A DNA stretch of 62,358 nucleotides from the NCBI GenBank assembly GCA_030432295.1, contig JAUIHI010000038.1, positions 1 through 62,358 of the forward strand. Direction: 5' to 3'. The position numbers were made by a program, and so were the translations under genes. The DNA is from Anaerolineae bacterium (GTDB taxonomy: Bacteria; Chloroflexota; Anaerolineae; Caldilineales; Caldilineaceae). The notes beneath the pieces were generated by a model. That model did no database searches. It had not been told where the DNA came from and was given only the letters and a program-made list of their open reading frames with translations. Shown here in pieces: positions 41,539-49,778 of this stretch. Position 1 is the first letter of the stretch, and each line of letters opens with the position of its first letter.

Positions 41539-41608
41539 TTGTATACACGGATAGAAAGGAACACGGATTTGTCTAAAAATCCGTGTTCCTTTCTATCCGT
41601 GTATACAA
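41539..41608. repeat. Long perfect hairpin, family A copy 2
   Basis: A 32-base arm (41539-41570) starting TTGTATACACGGATAGAAAG pairs perfectly with 41577-41608 around six bases. Relative to copy 1 (23909-23977), the G/A run changes from AAGGAAAC to AAAGGAAC in one arm and correspondingly in the other. Confidence 0.9.
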
Positions 41609-41668
41609 AATTCCGATCCCCGTAGCGCACAAGAGCACAGACGGAACTCTTCGCCTGAATAGCCCCTT

Positions 41669-42139
41669 CTACTCAGCTACCAATTTGCCCCCGCGCACGG
41701 TTCCACCCAGGACAATCCCCGCACCGATCAGCACCAGATTCTTGATGATGTACTGGCCTTCCAGCGTCGGCGCGTAGGGGAAGTGGGTCCAGACCACATC
41801 GGGCAGAATCAGCAGGGGCAGGGCTGTGCCGGGCATCTGCAAAAAGAGCAGGAGCAGGGTCAGGCGCATATATTTGCCGAAGATCAGCCCCAGACCGATC
41901 AGCGCTTCCCAGGTCGCCAGCACCGGAATGAAGAGATTCGGATCCACGAAATAGATAGTGTGGCGCACCAGTTCCTCCGCTGGGCTGAGACCGGGAAAGA
42001 ACTTCAACACACCGAACCAGAAGAAGACGATCCCCAAGCCGATACGCAGAATGCGCAGCCCATAACGGGCCATCCATCCGGTGATGGTCCGGTCAAGCGA
42101 ATCAAAGCGTTCCACGCCTCTGTCAACGATATTTGTCAT
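41669..42139 (-). CDS. DoxX-like small membrane protein
   Basis: The 156-residue protein has four predicted helices: '[19 protein letters not shown]', '[19 protein letters not shown]', '[20 protein letters not shown]' and '[16 protein letters not shown]'. '[19 protein letters not shown]' and the second-helix '[13 protein letters not shown]' match the DoxX/YkgB group, whose members are redox- or stress-linked membrane proteins of unclear function. It lies 44 bases downstream of the P450 gene on the same strand, so co-transcription is possible. Confidence 0.78.
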   Translation of the reverse strand: MTNIVDRGVERFDSLDRTITGWMARYGLRILRIGLGIVFFWFGVLKFFPGLSPAEELVRHTIYFVDPNLFIPVLATWEALIGLGLIFGKYMRLTLLLLFLQMPGTALPLLILPDVVWTHFPYAPTLEGQYIIKNLVLIGAGIVLGGTVRGGKLVAE

Positions 42140-42183
42140 TTTGTTTCCTTCCTGTTATTCCTTTTTGAACAAATCTCTCTTGC

Positions 42184-43581
42184 CTATCTTCTCTCTTCCA
42201 GCCGCGCCGGCAGCCCACCCTTCATTCGTAGGGTAATCTGTGGGTCCATCGCGGCGGAATGGGCCGGGTCCACCCGCACCCGGAAGCGCTGGACAATCGC
42301 CGCTGTGAGCAGCGTGGCTTCGGTCAGGGCAAAGCTGTTGCCGATGCACTGGCGGGGGCCACCGCCAAAGGGCAGGTAAGCGTAGCGGGGCCGTTCCGCG
42401 TCTTTGCCCGCTGTGAAGCGTTCCGGGTCGAAGCGTTCCGGTTCCGGCCAGAATTCGGGCAGGTGATGGGTGATGTAGGGGCAGAGGACGAGGGCACTCT
42501 GGGCTGGGATGTCAAAGTCGCAAACTGTGTCGGCCTGCTGCGCCCAGCGAGTCATAATGTAGGCCGCGGGGCGGATGCGCAGGGTCTCGTCGATTACCTG
42601 GCGGGTATAGCGCAGGTGGGGCAGATCGTCAAAAGTCGGTGTGCGCCTGGACAGGACGCTGTCCACTTCTGCCTCCAACCGCTCCCGGACTTCCGGATGG
42701 CGATCCAGAAAATAGAAGAGCCAACTCAGCAGCACCGATGTGGTTTCGTGACCGGCCACCATCAGCGTCAACACTTCATCCCGCAACTGGCGGTCGCTCA
42801 TCCCTTCGCCAGTCTCCTCATCCCGGGCCTCCATCAGCATTCCCAGCAGGTCCGCCTTTTGCTCCCCGCTGCGCCGCCGCTCGTCGATGATTCCATAGAC
42901 CACCTCTTCCATCTGACGGGTGTTGGCGAACAATCTCCGTGTGCTGGGCCAGAAGGGGATCCGCAGGGTAAAAAGGGCAAAAGGTTGGGAGCTGAGATCG
43001 GTGATAAGCCGGTTGGCCCGGTCAAAGGCGTGTCCCACCTGCTCGGCCTTCCCGGTCAGGTCGATGCTGAAAAGCGTCTTGCCCGCGATTTCCAGGGTCA
43101 ACCCCATCAGTTCCTCATCAAAGGCTAACGCTTTGCCACTCCTCGCTTGGCTGTCCCAGCGGTCAAAGCGGGCTACTGTCGAATCGACAAATGTGCGGGC
43201 AAATTCGGCAATCTGCGTGCGGTGGAAGGCGGTCTGGGCCAGCCGTCGCTGTGTGCGCCAGAAATCCCCGTCGCTGGTGAGCAGCCCTTCACCTGCCAGG
43301 GGTTTGAGAATCTGGATGGATGGATGGGGGTGCTTCGTGTAGTTAGCGTTATTGTCCTGCAAAATATGTTTGTTGGCGTCCGGGTGGACAAAGCTGTAGC
43401 CATACCAGTTGAGAAAGAAGCGATAGCGCAGGCTGTCGCCAAATTCCTGATGAATCTGTGTCAGATAGTCCAGGGGTGCTTTCTGGAATTGGCGGGCGGT
43501 GCCGAATATCCCGCGGCCCGCCGGGCCAGGGGGGTAGTTGGTGGGAGTGGGTGATTTGTGACCAGGCAAAGAGGTTTCCAC
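42184..43581 (-). CDS. Cytochrome P450
   Basis: The 465-residue soluble P450 shows the I-helix 'LMVAGHETTSVLLSWLFYF', the K-helix ExxR in 'IDETLRIRPAAYIMTRWA', and the heme loop 'FGGGPRQCIGNSFALTEA' with Cys412 as thiolate ligand. The N-terminus 'PTNYPPGPAGRGIFGTARQF' has the proline-rich hinge but no membrane anchor. The sequence resembles the CYP102/CYP4-like fatty-acid or terpenoid hydroxylases. No ferredoxin or reductase gene is adjacent. Upstream on the same strand are a terminator and the 18-codon gene. Confidence 0.93.
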   Translation of the reverse strand: METSLPGHKSPTPTNYPPGPAGRGIFGTARQFQKAPLDYLTQIHQEFGDSLRYRFFLNWYGYSFVHPDANKHILQDNNANYTKHPHPSIQILKPLAGEGLLTSDGDFWRTQRRLAQTAFHRTQIAEFARTFVDSTVARFDRWDSQARSGKALAFDEELMGLTLEIAGKTLFSIDLTGKAEQVGHAFDRANRLITDLSSQPFALFTLRIPFWPSTRRLFANTRQMEEVVYGIIDERRRSGEQKADLLGMLMEARDEETGEGMSDRQLRDEVLTLMVAGHETTSVLLSWLFYFLDRHPEVRERLEAEVDSVLSRRTPTFDDLPHLRYTRQVIDETLRIRPAAYIMTRWAQQADTVCDFDIPAQSALVLCPYITHHLPEFWPEPERFDPERFTAGKDAERPRYAYLPFGGGPRQCIGNSFALTEATLLTAAIVQRFRVRVDPAHSAAMDPQITLRMKGGLPARLEERR

Positions 43582-43680
43582 TGGAAGCTCCTTTTGTTTC
43601 TATACAGGCAAATTGTGAAATGAATCACAAGCAAGTATAGCAATACACTGGCGCCTGTCAAGGAATTTTTCTTCCAGAAA

Positions 43681-43718
43681 ACAGAAATGCCACAGTCACA
43701 TGACTGTGGCATTTCTGT
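43681..43718 (-). terminator. Terminator after the 18-codon gene
   Basis: A perfect 18-bp stem ACAGAAATGCCACAGTCA (43681-43698) pairs with TGACTGTGGCATTTCTGT (43701-43718). It is flanked by TTTGTTTT on the plus side and TTTTCTGG on the minus side, so it can work in both directions. Confidence 0.8.
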
Positions 43719-43739
43719 TTGTTTTGGGTCTGGTAGCCC

Positions 43740-43796
43740 TTAGCGGAGCAAGCTCCGAGGCGATGCTACCAGACCCGTGTTACTACAATAATCCAT
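43740..43796 (-). CDS. 18-residue peptide gene with perfect Shine-Dalgarno
   Basis: On the minus strand AGGAGGTGAT stands four bases before an ATG at 43796, an almost full match to the 16S rRNA anti-SD. The frame reads MDYCSNTGLVASPRSLLR and ends in TAA at 43740-43742. A strong promoter (TTGACA-17-GATACT, 43903-43875) lies upstream and a perfect hairpin terminator follows (43718-43681). The ORF's 3' half also pairs with flanking DNA (GGGTCTGGTAGC/GCTACCAGACCC around CGGAGC AA GCTCCG). It could be a free small protein, or a leader peptide controlling the P450 gene 100 bases further on. Confidence 0.6.
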   Translation of the reverse strand: MDYCSNTGLVASPRSLLR

Positions 43797-43874
43797 GAGC
43801 ATCACCTCCTTTTTATATGGGATGGCGATTGTGAGGCTGGGCCTTGTTTCATTCTCTGTGGCCTAGCTGGGCAG

Positions 43875-43912
43875 AGTATCTCATACTTTGGCAGGGCTGT
43901 CAAGTGGCGAAA
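43875..43912 (-). promoter_or_regulatory. Promoter of the 18-codon gene with TTTCGCCAC element
   Basis: On the minus strand TTTCGCCAC (43912-43904) abuts TTGACA (43903-43898), followed by 17 bases and GATACT (43880-43875). It is the best -35/spacer combination on the minus strand in this region. Confidence 0.75.
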
Positions 43913-43927
43913 TCAGCCAAATAGCGG

Positions 43928-45283
43928 TTATTCTTCGTCGGTTTTCGGCTTTTGCAGCAATTCGTCCCAGTTGATGCTGCTGCGCAAATGCAAATCCCGC
44001 TGGGGGAAGGGAATTTCGATGCCGCGTTTGGCCAGCTCTTCCCAAATGATAAAGCGTACATCGCTGGAAACCCGGCGCATATTCATAAAGTCGTCGATCC
44101 AAATCGCCAGACTGAAATCCACGCTGGAATCTCCATAGCCCTCAAAAAAGACGATAGGGGGCGGATTGGCCCGGATCAGTCCGTGACGACGGGCCGCGCC
44201 CAGCAGCACCTGGCGCACCTCCACCGGATCGCTCTTGTAGCTCACCCCCACGGGAATGTGAATGCGCACGGAGCGGTCGGTGTGGGTGTAGGTCGTCACC
44301 GACGAAGTGAGCAGGGCCTGGTTGGGTATAATCATCTCCACATTGTCGTTGGTGCGCACAGTTGTGGATCGGATGCGCAGCTTCTCCACCCGGCCCACTT
44401 TGTTGTTGATTTCGATTACATCGCCGGGGCGGATGGATTGCTCGAAGAGCAGCAGAATGCCGCTGATAAAGTTGGCCACCAGTTCTTGCAGGCCAAAACC
44501 GATGCCCACAGAGAGACCCGCACCGATGATAGCCAGGGAGGAGAGATCGATGCCCAGGGAACTGAGGGTCGCCAATATGCCTGCGCTGACAATGACGTAT
44601 TGACTGACCGTGCGAATGGTGTTGCCCATTCCGGGGTCGGCATTCGAGCGGGGCAACAGATATTTGGTCAGAATATGCTGAAGCAGCCAACCGCCAGCCA
44701 GAAAGGCGTAGAGCACAAAGGCGGCCCGGTAGATCGCGCCGATGCTGATGCCATTGCCTGAGAGGGAAAAAGGCTGGGCGCCACTGACGTCAATAATGCC
44801 CGCAATTGCCCGCTGCAGGCCCAAAATGAGCAGAAAGACAAATAGTGGCCCCAATATTCGCCGGTGAACGTCTTTGGCTTCTTCTTCATCCCGCCAGGCA
44901 TAGAGCAAGACGACAATCAGCCGATAGCTTAGCAGCAGCCAGAAGAAGACGAGGCCTTCCCGCAGCAACCCCTCGGACCAGCCATAGCGATTAAAGAGGG
45001 CGATTATCCCCTGCCCAATGCCCACAGCCAGAATCGGCGACCAGATATGCTCCAGCGCGCGCAGCCAGCGGGCAAGGGTTCCGGGTAGAGAATGGCTGCT
45101 ATCTTTTTTGCTGTCTGTCCCGGATACTTTGCCCAGCAGGGGCGAGAGGAGGCGCGCAATCCCCTCCGCGCCCAGGGCCAGCAGAAGGAGCGCGACGATC
45201 TGCCGCTGCACAACCAGCCGCTGCAGAATCACCAGCAGCACAGCCCACTGTTCGCCCAATCGTTCGAGGATTGATATATCCAT
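43928..45283 (-). CDS. MscS-family mechanosensitive channel
   Basis: The 451-residue protein starts at the ATG at 45283 (GGAAAG upstream). Several N-terminal helices ('AVLLVILQRLVVQRQIVALLLLALG') precede the MscS core: 'LSSLAIIGAGLSVGIGFGLQELVANFISGILLLFEQSIRPGDVIEI' is the pore helix TM3 with its Gly/Ala pattern and the beta-domain entry. 'GRVEKLRIRSTTVRTNDNVEMIIPNQALLTSSV' is the conserved beta domain. It would open under osmotic downshock. The C-terminal cytoplasmic part ends 'SSINWDELLQKPKTDEE'. Confidence 0.92.
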   Translation of the reverse strand: MDISILERLGEQWAVLLVILQRLVVQRQIVALLLLALGAEGIARLLSPLLGKVSGTDSKKDSSHSLPGTLARWLRALEHIWSPILAVGIGQGIIALFNRYGWSEGLLREGLVFFWLLLSYRLIVVLLYAWRDEEEAKDVHRRILGPLFVFLLILGLQRAIAGIIDVSGAQPFSLSGNGISIGAIYRAAFVLYAFLAGGWLLQHILTKYLLPRSNADPGMGNTIRTVSQYVIVSAGILATLSSLGIDLSSLAIIGAGLSVGIGFGLQELVANFISGILLLFEQSIRPGDVIEINNKVGRVEKLRIRSTTVRTNDNVEMIIPNQALLTSSVTTYTHTDRSVRIHIPVGVSYKSDPVEVRQVLLGAARRHGLIRANPPPIVFFEGYGDSSVDFSLAIWIDDFMNMRRVSSDVRFIIWEELAKRGIEIPFPQRDLHLRSSINWDELLQKPKTDEE

Positions 45284-45515
45284 CGCTTTCCATTCTGTAT
45301 GAGTCCTGTGCAAAAAGGTCGTTTAGCCACTGATGAAGACTGATAAACGCGGATGCTTCTCCTGTATTTCTTTGTGCTCTTTGTGTTCTTTGTGGTTCAA
45401 ATAGCTTTTTGCAGTGGAGTCTTCTGTATATATCTCAGAAGTTCGACGCTTCTGAAAAGCTCTCCGTGCGCTGGCGTGCGCTACCGGGGATGAAATTTCG
45501 TTTACAGTCGGCCAG

Positions 45516-46745
45516 TTACGGCTGCTGGTCGAGTTCTGCCTTCTTGGCCGCCAATTCAACAGCCAGCTCGTCAGCGGCCTCGCTGGGCGTGAGCACCCCT
45601 TCCAGGGCCTGCACGTATGTCTCGTCGCCGGCTGTCAGTAGCCAGGCCAGCAGCGGATCGTCTGTCCAGGCGATGGCTGTTTTCGCTTGAAAGGCAAAGG
45701 CCGAAATTTCCGGGTTCAGGCGCACGTTGATACGCACGTCCTGGTGAGTGGGAGTCACACCGGCCCGCCGCATCAGGAGAGTCTGCTGCTCCTTTCCTGT
45801 CAGAAAGAGGGCCAGGCCGTTGGCTGCCTCTTTTTGGCGGGGCGACGAGGCCGGGTTGAAGAAAAGGGCTTCTGTGCGCAATAGGGGGGTGGACGAGCCA
45901 GCAGGGCCACTGGGCAGGCTGCGCACACCGAGGGTGCCCGTCTGTATACTGCTGGCCAGCAGGCGCACAGCGTCCGTATTGTCCACCAGATAGGCCAAAT
46001 CTCCACGGGCAAAGAGTTGGCGCAGCCCCTCCTGGTTGGTACTCGTCACAATGGCTGAATTGGTCTGGGCATTTTTCATCCACGTCAGCCAACTGCCAAG
46101 CGCCTGCACATCGACTACAACCTCGCCCTTGTCGTTGTACAGCCCTCCCCCGGCAGTACCCAGACCCCACAGAGCATCTTCAAAACTACTCCCAATCCCT
46201 ATACTTGTCCCGCTACCGGCTTGGGCCAGCAGTTCATCCAGGGAGGCAGCCGGATCTTCCACCATCCTCTTATTGTAAAACAGGGCACGGGTGCGCAGGG
46301 CAAAGGGCAGGCCAAAAAGCTGGTTCTGGCTGCGCAGGATACCCCGGACATCTTCACGAAACCAAAGGCTGCTCTGGGCTTCCACGGCTGCATCCACCGG
46401 ACGGATCAGATCCTCGGCCAACAGGTCGGGAAGCCACTCTCCCGGTGCAATCAGCAGGTCTGGCCCAAAGCCGTTGGCCGCAGCCGCGGCATAGCGGGCA
46501 TACAGTTCGTCCTGGGGGTAGGCCACCAACACGACCCGCACACCCGGATGCAATTCCTCAAATTTGACCTTTGCCTGGGTCAATACATCTGCCCGTTCGT
46601 CCAACCAGCTATGCCAGACCAGCAGGGGACCGGCGAGATCGTCGGCCTGGACTGCCTGTCCGTCTGACAGGGCTGTGCGCCCGACAATGAAGAGTGATAC
46701 GAGTATCAGCAGGGCAGTAAGAATTCCGAAAAAGCGATTGGTCAT
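45516..46745 (-). CDS. Orphan family 1 extracellular solute-binding protein
   Basis: The 409-residue protein has a hydrophobic N-terminal segment 'FFGILTALLILVSLFIVGRTAL' that looks like an uncleaved anchor or Sec signal without a lipobox Cys. The body fits sugar-type binding proteins ('LLVWHSWLDERADVLTQAKVKFEELHPGVRVV', 'YARYAAAAANGFGPDLLIAPGEWLPDLL', 'GLPFALRTRALFYNKRMV'). The ATG at 46745 (GAGG upstream) starts directly at the signal segment; ATGs further upstream are in frame but add a hydrophilic lead. No permease is adjacent, so it may serve another system or act as a sensor. Confidence 0.78.
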   Translation of the reverse strand: MTNRFFGILTALLILVSLFIVGRTALSDGQAVQADDLAGPLLVWHSWLDERADVLTQAKVKFEELHPGVRVVLVAYPQDELYARYAAAAANGFGPDLLIAPGEWLPDLLAEDLIRPVDAAVEAQSSLWFREDVRGILRSQNQLFGLPFALRTRALFYNKRMVEDPAASLDELLAQAGSGTSIGIGSSFEDALWGLGTAGGGLYNDKGEVVVDVQALGSWLTWMKNAQTNSAIVTSTNQEGLRQLFARGDLAYLVDNTDAVRLLASSIQTGTLGVRSLPSGPAGSSTPLLRTEALFFNPASSPRQKEAANGLALFLTGKEQQTLLMRRAGVTPTHQDVRINVRLNPEISAFAFQAKTAIAWTDDPLLAWLLTAGDETYVQALEGVLTPSEAADELAVELAAKKAELDQQP

Positions 46746-46843
46746 GCAGAGCCTCAATAGTTCGGATCGTCGATCCAATTCACTTTGAATGAGCATACAG
46801 TCCCCTACCCAAAACCGCAAAAATCTCCGTTGCTCTGCGAATG

Positions 46844-46872
46844 TTGACAAAACTTGTGCATTATATTAGAGT
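46844..46872 (+). promoter_or_regulatory. Probable promoter of the molybdenum hydroxylase operon
   Basis: TTGACA (46844-46849) is followed after 17 bases by TAGAGT (46867-46872). The -10 is weak, although the intervening sequence is AT-rich (TTATATTAG). Confidence 0.45.
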
Positions 46873-46921
46873 TATGTTGTGTAAATTATGTGAATCCATA
46901 CGGAATAAGGAGTGCCGTGTA

Positions 46922-47398
46922 ATGCAACTGACAATTAATGGCAAAGAGCACACAGTCGAAGACGGTGCCGAAAAGCTGCTACTCTGGGTCCTGCGGGACG
47001 AATTGGGCTATACGGGGACCCGTTTTGGCTGCGGCGCGGGTATCTGCGGTTCGTGTACGGTCCACGTGGATGGCGTCGCCACCCGCTCCTGCATCACCCC
47101 TCTGGCCGCGGTCGAGGGCAAGCAGATTCGTACCATCGAAGGGCTGTCAGGAGAAAACGGACTGCACCCGGTTCAACAGGCCTTTATCGATCAGCAGGTA
47201 CCCCAGTGTGGCTGGTGTATGAGCGGCCAGATTATGACCGCTGCCGCCTTTTTGGAGGCAAACCCCACGGCCAGCGAAGAAGAGATCGTCAACGCGATGG
47301 GCAATAACTATTGCCGTTGCGGCTGCTATGTGCGCATCAAAGCCGCGGTGCAAGAGGCCGGGCTGGAGATGGCAAGCCGACAGGAGGTGCTGGTATGA
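46922..47398 (+). CDS. [2Fe-2S] subunit of a molybdenum hydroxylase (IorA/CoxS-like)
   Basis: The 158-residue protein has the plant-type ferredoxin motif 'FGCGAGICGSCTVHVDG' with a fourth Cys in 'TRSCITPL', and the second [2Fe-2S] domain 'PQCGWCMSGQIMTAAAFL' with 'NYCRCGCYVRIKAAV'. Together these eight Cys hold the two iron-sulfur clusters that carry electrons from the molybdenum site. The ATG at 46922 (GGAGTGCC upstream) gives the normal N-terminus. The stop overlaps the next gene's ATG by three bases. Confidence 0.92.
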   Translation: MQLTINGKEHTVEDGAEKLLLWVLRDELGYTGTRFGCGAGICGSCTVHVDGVATRSCITPLAAVEGKQIRTIEGLSGENGLHPVQQAFIDQQVPQCGWCMSGQIMTAAAFLEANPTASEEEIVNAMGNNYCRCGCYVRIKAAVQEAGLEMASRQEVLV

Positions 47399-49614
47399 GC
47401 AAAAAATCAAGCGAAGACCTGAGCAAGCGGAGCAACGCTTCCAATTCTGAAAAACAACGACCCCGCTGGCGACCCACCCGCCGGGGCTTTCTGATTGGCC
47501 TGGGCGTGCTGGGCGGTGGACTGGCGATTGGCGTCCCTCTGGGGCTGCCCACCCTGCGCCTGACCGCGGCTCGCTTTCTGGACAACGCCAGTTCCCCCGG
47601 CCCGTCGGACACAGACCCCTTCGCCTGGTTTGAGGTGACGCCGGAGAGCCGTCTGCGCCTGTATATCGCCAAAGTGGAGATGGGCCAGGGCATCCACACC
47701 GCGTTGGCTCAGATCGGTGCCGAGGAATTGGGGCTGCCTGTGGCCGATCTGGAAGTAGTACAGGCCAGCACCCACACTGGCCCCAACGACACTTTTGGCA
47801 CAGCCGGCAGCAGTTCGGTCTCCGGTGTCTACGATGCCCTGCGCCAGGCCGCGGCTACCCTGCGCCAGCTTTTGCAGGACGAAGCCGCGGTTGCGTTGTC
47901 CGCTGCACCCGTTGATCTGACGATCCAGCGCACGGGCTTTGTCGTCACCGGCCAGCCCGAAAAGGCGATTGAATTCGCCCCGCTGGTGGCCCGCAAATCC
48001 ACCTGGGAACTTCCCGACGAATTGCCGCCGGTCAAAGCTGTGGCCGATTTTCAGGTGATTGGCACATCCGCGCCCCGGCTGGACATCCCGGCCAAAGTGA
48101 CGGGCCAGGCCGCCTACGGCTACGACATGCGGATGGACGGGATGCTCTACGGCGCGGTGGCCCGCCCGCCCCGCATTGAGGCCAAACTGACGTCTGCCGC
48201 CGAGGGCACAGCCCTCTCTGTGCCGGGCGTGAAGCAGGTGGTCATCAAAGATGACTTTGTGGGGGTAGTGGCGACCAGCCGGGCCGCGGCTCGTCAGGGA
48301 GTCAATGCCCTGGCGCTCACTTGGGACGAGGGCAAAGCCTGGCAGCAGGCGGAGATCGACGCACTGGTCGCCATCGGCGACGGGGGCGGCGTGCGGGTGC
48401 AGAAGGAGGGCAACGCAGGCCGGGCGCTGGCTGGCGGCGCGACCGTCACCGCCGAATACTTCACACCCCTGGCCGCACATACATCGATGGAGCCGCCCGC
48501 GGCCCTGGCCCACGTGACGCCGGAGAAAGTGACGGTCTGGGCGTCGGTCCAGGCCCAGAGCAGCACCCAATCGGATGTGGCCGAGGCCTTGGGCGTGGAA
48601 GCGGATACTGTCGAGGTCATCCCTACTTTCCTCGGCGGCGGCTTCGGGCGCAAGAGCTTCAGCGAACCGGGCCGGGAAGCGGCTATCCTTTCCCAGGCTG
48701 CGGGCGCGCCGGTGCATGTGGGCTGGGATCGCACAGAAGACCTGCGCCACGGCTTCTTCCGTCCGCCTGTGCGCAATCAGCTATCGGCGCTGTTGGATGC
48801 CAGCGGAAAAATTGAAGCCATTCAGCACAAGCAGGCCAGCGGGGATGTGCTCTTCGCCTTCTTCCCGGCTGCGGCTGCGGCTGTGCTGGGCGCGGACTTC
48901 GGCGCGTGGCGGGGCAGCACCATCCACTACGGCGGGATTGCCAACCGGGAGACCCTGGCCTGGCGGGCCAGCGTGCCCGTGCGCACGGCTTCCTGGCGGG
49001 GGCTGGGGCTGCTGCCCAATGCCTTTGCGGTAGAGACTTTTATGGACGAGCTGGCCCATTCAGCGGGGCAGGACCCGCTGGCCTTCCGGCTGGCCCATCT
49101 GGGCGAGGACGAAGGCGATCGGCGGATGGCTGCTGTATTGCAGGCCGCTGCGGACAAGGCGGGCTGGGGCACGCCTCTGCCGGAGGGCCGGGCGCGGGGC
49201 ATCGCCTGTTGCACGGATGTGGACACGAAAGTGGCCCAGGTGGCGGAGGTGTCTGTGGAGGACGGGCGCATCCGGGTCCACAAAATCACTGCGGCGATGG
49301 ATTGCGGGCTGGTGATCAACCCGGACGGCGCGGCGGCTCAGGTGCAGGGCAATGTGATGTGGGGTGTCGGATCCGCGCTGATCGAGAGTGTGACGATTCA
49401 GGATGGCGCGGTGGTGGCGGGCAACTTTGACGGCTACCCCCTATTGACAATGCGGGAGTCGCCGGATGTCGAGGTGATTCTGCTGGACGCGGGCGACGGC
49501 AGGCCTCGGGGCGTGGGCGAGCCAGCCATTGGCCCGGTCGCCCCGGCGATTGGAAACGCCGTCTTTGCGTTGACGGGTCAACGGCTGCGGCGGCTGCCGT
49601 TCCAGTTGGCGTAA
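47395..49614 (+). CDS. Molybdopterin-binding subunit of an aldehyde/isoquinoline oxidoreductase-type enzyme (IorB-like), Tat-exported
   Basis: The 739-residue protein has a Tat signal 'TRRGFLIGLGVLGGGLAIG' after a basic lead, as in IorB-type enzymes that are exported folded. 'AKVEMGQGIHTALAQIGAEELGL', 'FGTAGSSSVSGVYDALRQAA' and 'FLGGGFGRKSF' bind the molybdopterin cytosine dinucleotide. 'RGVGEPAIGPVAPAIGNAVF' holds the catalytic Glu near the C-terminus. A dedicated FAD subunit is missing, consistent with the two-subunit IorAB type whose acceptor is probably a cytochrome. The substrate (aldehyde or N-heterocycle) cannot be told. Confidence 0.9.
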   Translation: MSKKSSEDLSKRSNASNSEKQRPRWRPTRRGFLIGLGVLGGGLAIGVPLGLPTLRLTAARFLDNASSPGPSDTDPFAWFEVTPESRLRLYIAKVEMGQGIHTALAQIGAEELGLPVADLEVVQASTHTGPNDTFGTAGSSSVSGVYDALRQAAATLRQLLQDEAAVALSAAPVDLTIQRTGFVVTGQPEKAIEFAPLVARKSTWELPDELPPVKAVADFQVIGTSAPRLDIPAKVTGQAAYGYDMRMDGMLYGAVARPPRIEAKLTSAAEGTALSVPGVKQVVIKDDFVGVVATSRAAARQGVNALALTWDEGKAWQQAEIDALVAIGDGGGVRVQKEGNAGRALAGGATVTAEYFTPLAAHTSMEPPAALAHVTPEKVTVWASVQAQSSTQSDVAEALGVEADTVEVIPTFLGGGFGRKSFSEPGREAAILSQAAGAPVHVGWDRTEDLRHGFFRPPVRNQLSALLDASGKIEAIQHKQASGDVLFAFFPAAAAAVLGADFGAWRGSTIHYGGIANRETLAWRASVPVRTASWRGLGLLPNAFAVETFMDELAHSAGQDPLAFRLAHLGEDEGDRRMAAVLQAAADKAGWGTPLPEGRARGIACCTDVDTKVAQVAEVSVEDGRIRVHKITAAMDCGLVINPDGAAAQVQGNVMWGVGSALIESVTIQDGAVVAGNFDGYPLLTMRESPDVEVILLDAGDGRPRGVGEPAIGPVAPAIGNAVFALTGQRLRRLPFQLA

Positions 49615-49640
49615 CGGATGATGGGATGCTGAGATAAAGA

Positions 49641-49677
49641 GAGAGGCCAGCGAAATTCTTCGCGGGCCTCTCCTTTT
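49641..49677 (+). terminator. Terminator after the molybdenum hydroxylase operon
   Basis: GAGAGGCC (49641-49648) pairs with GGCCTCTC (49665-49672), with an inner GCGAA/TTCGC stem, and is followed by CTTTT (T-run 49674-49677). Confidence 0.75.
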
Positions 49678-49693
49678 CGTCATATACAGAACC

Positions 49694-49768
49694 GTAGGGG
49701 CGCAGCAAGCAAGCGCCCCTACGAATGAAATTGCAGAAGTTCGACTTTTCGGAAAAAGTCGAACTTCT
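49694..49768. repeat. Two further hairpins between convergent operons
   Basis: GTAGGGGCGC/GCGCCCCTAC (49694-49722) and AGAAGTTCGACTTTT/AAAAGTCGAACTTCT (49735-49768) stand in a row just before the end of the carbonic anhydrase gene. The second runs into CTTTTC... on the plus strand. Confidence 0.8.
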
Positions 49769-49778
49769 TTTCTTTACG

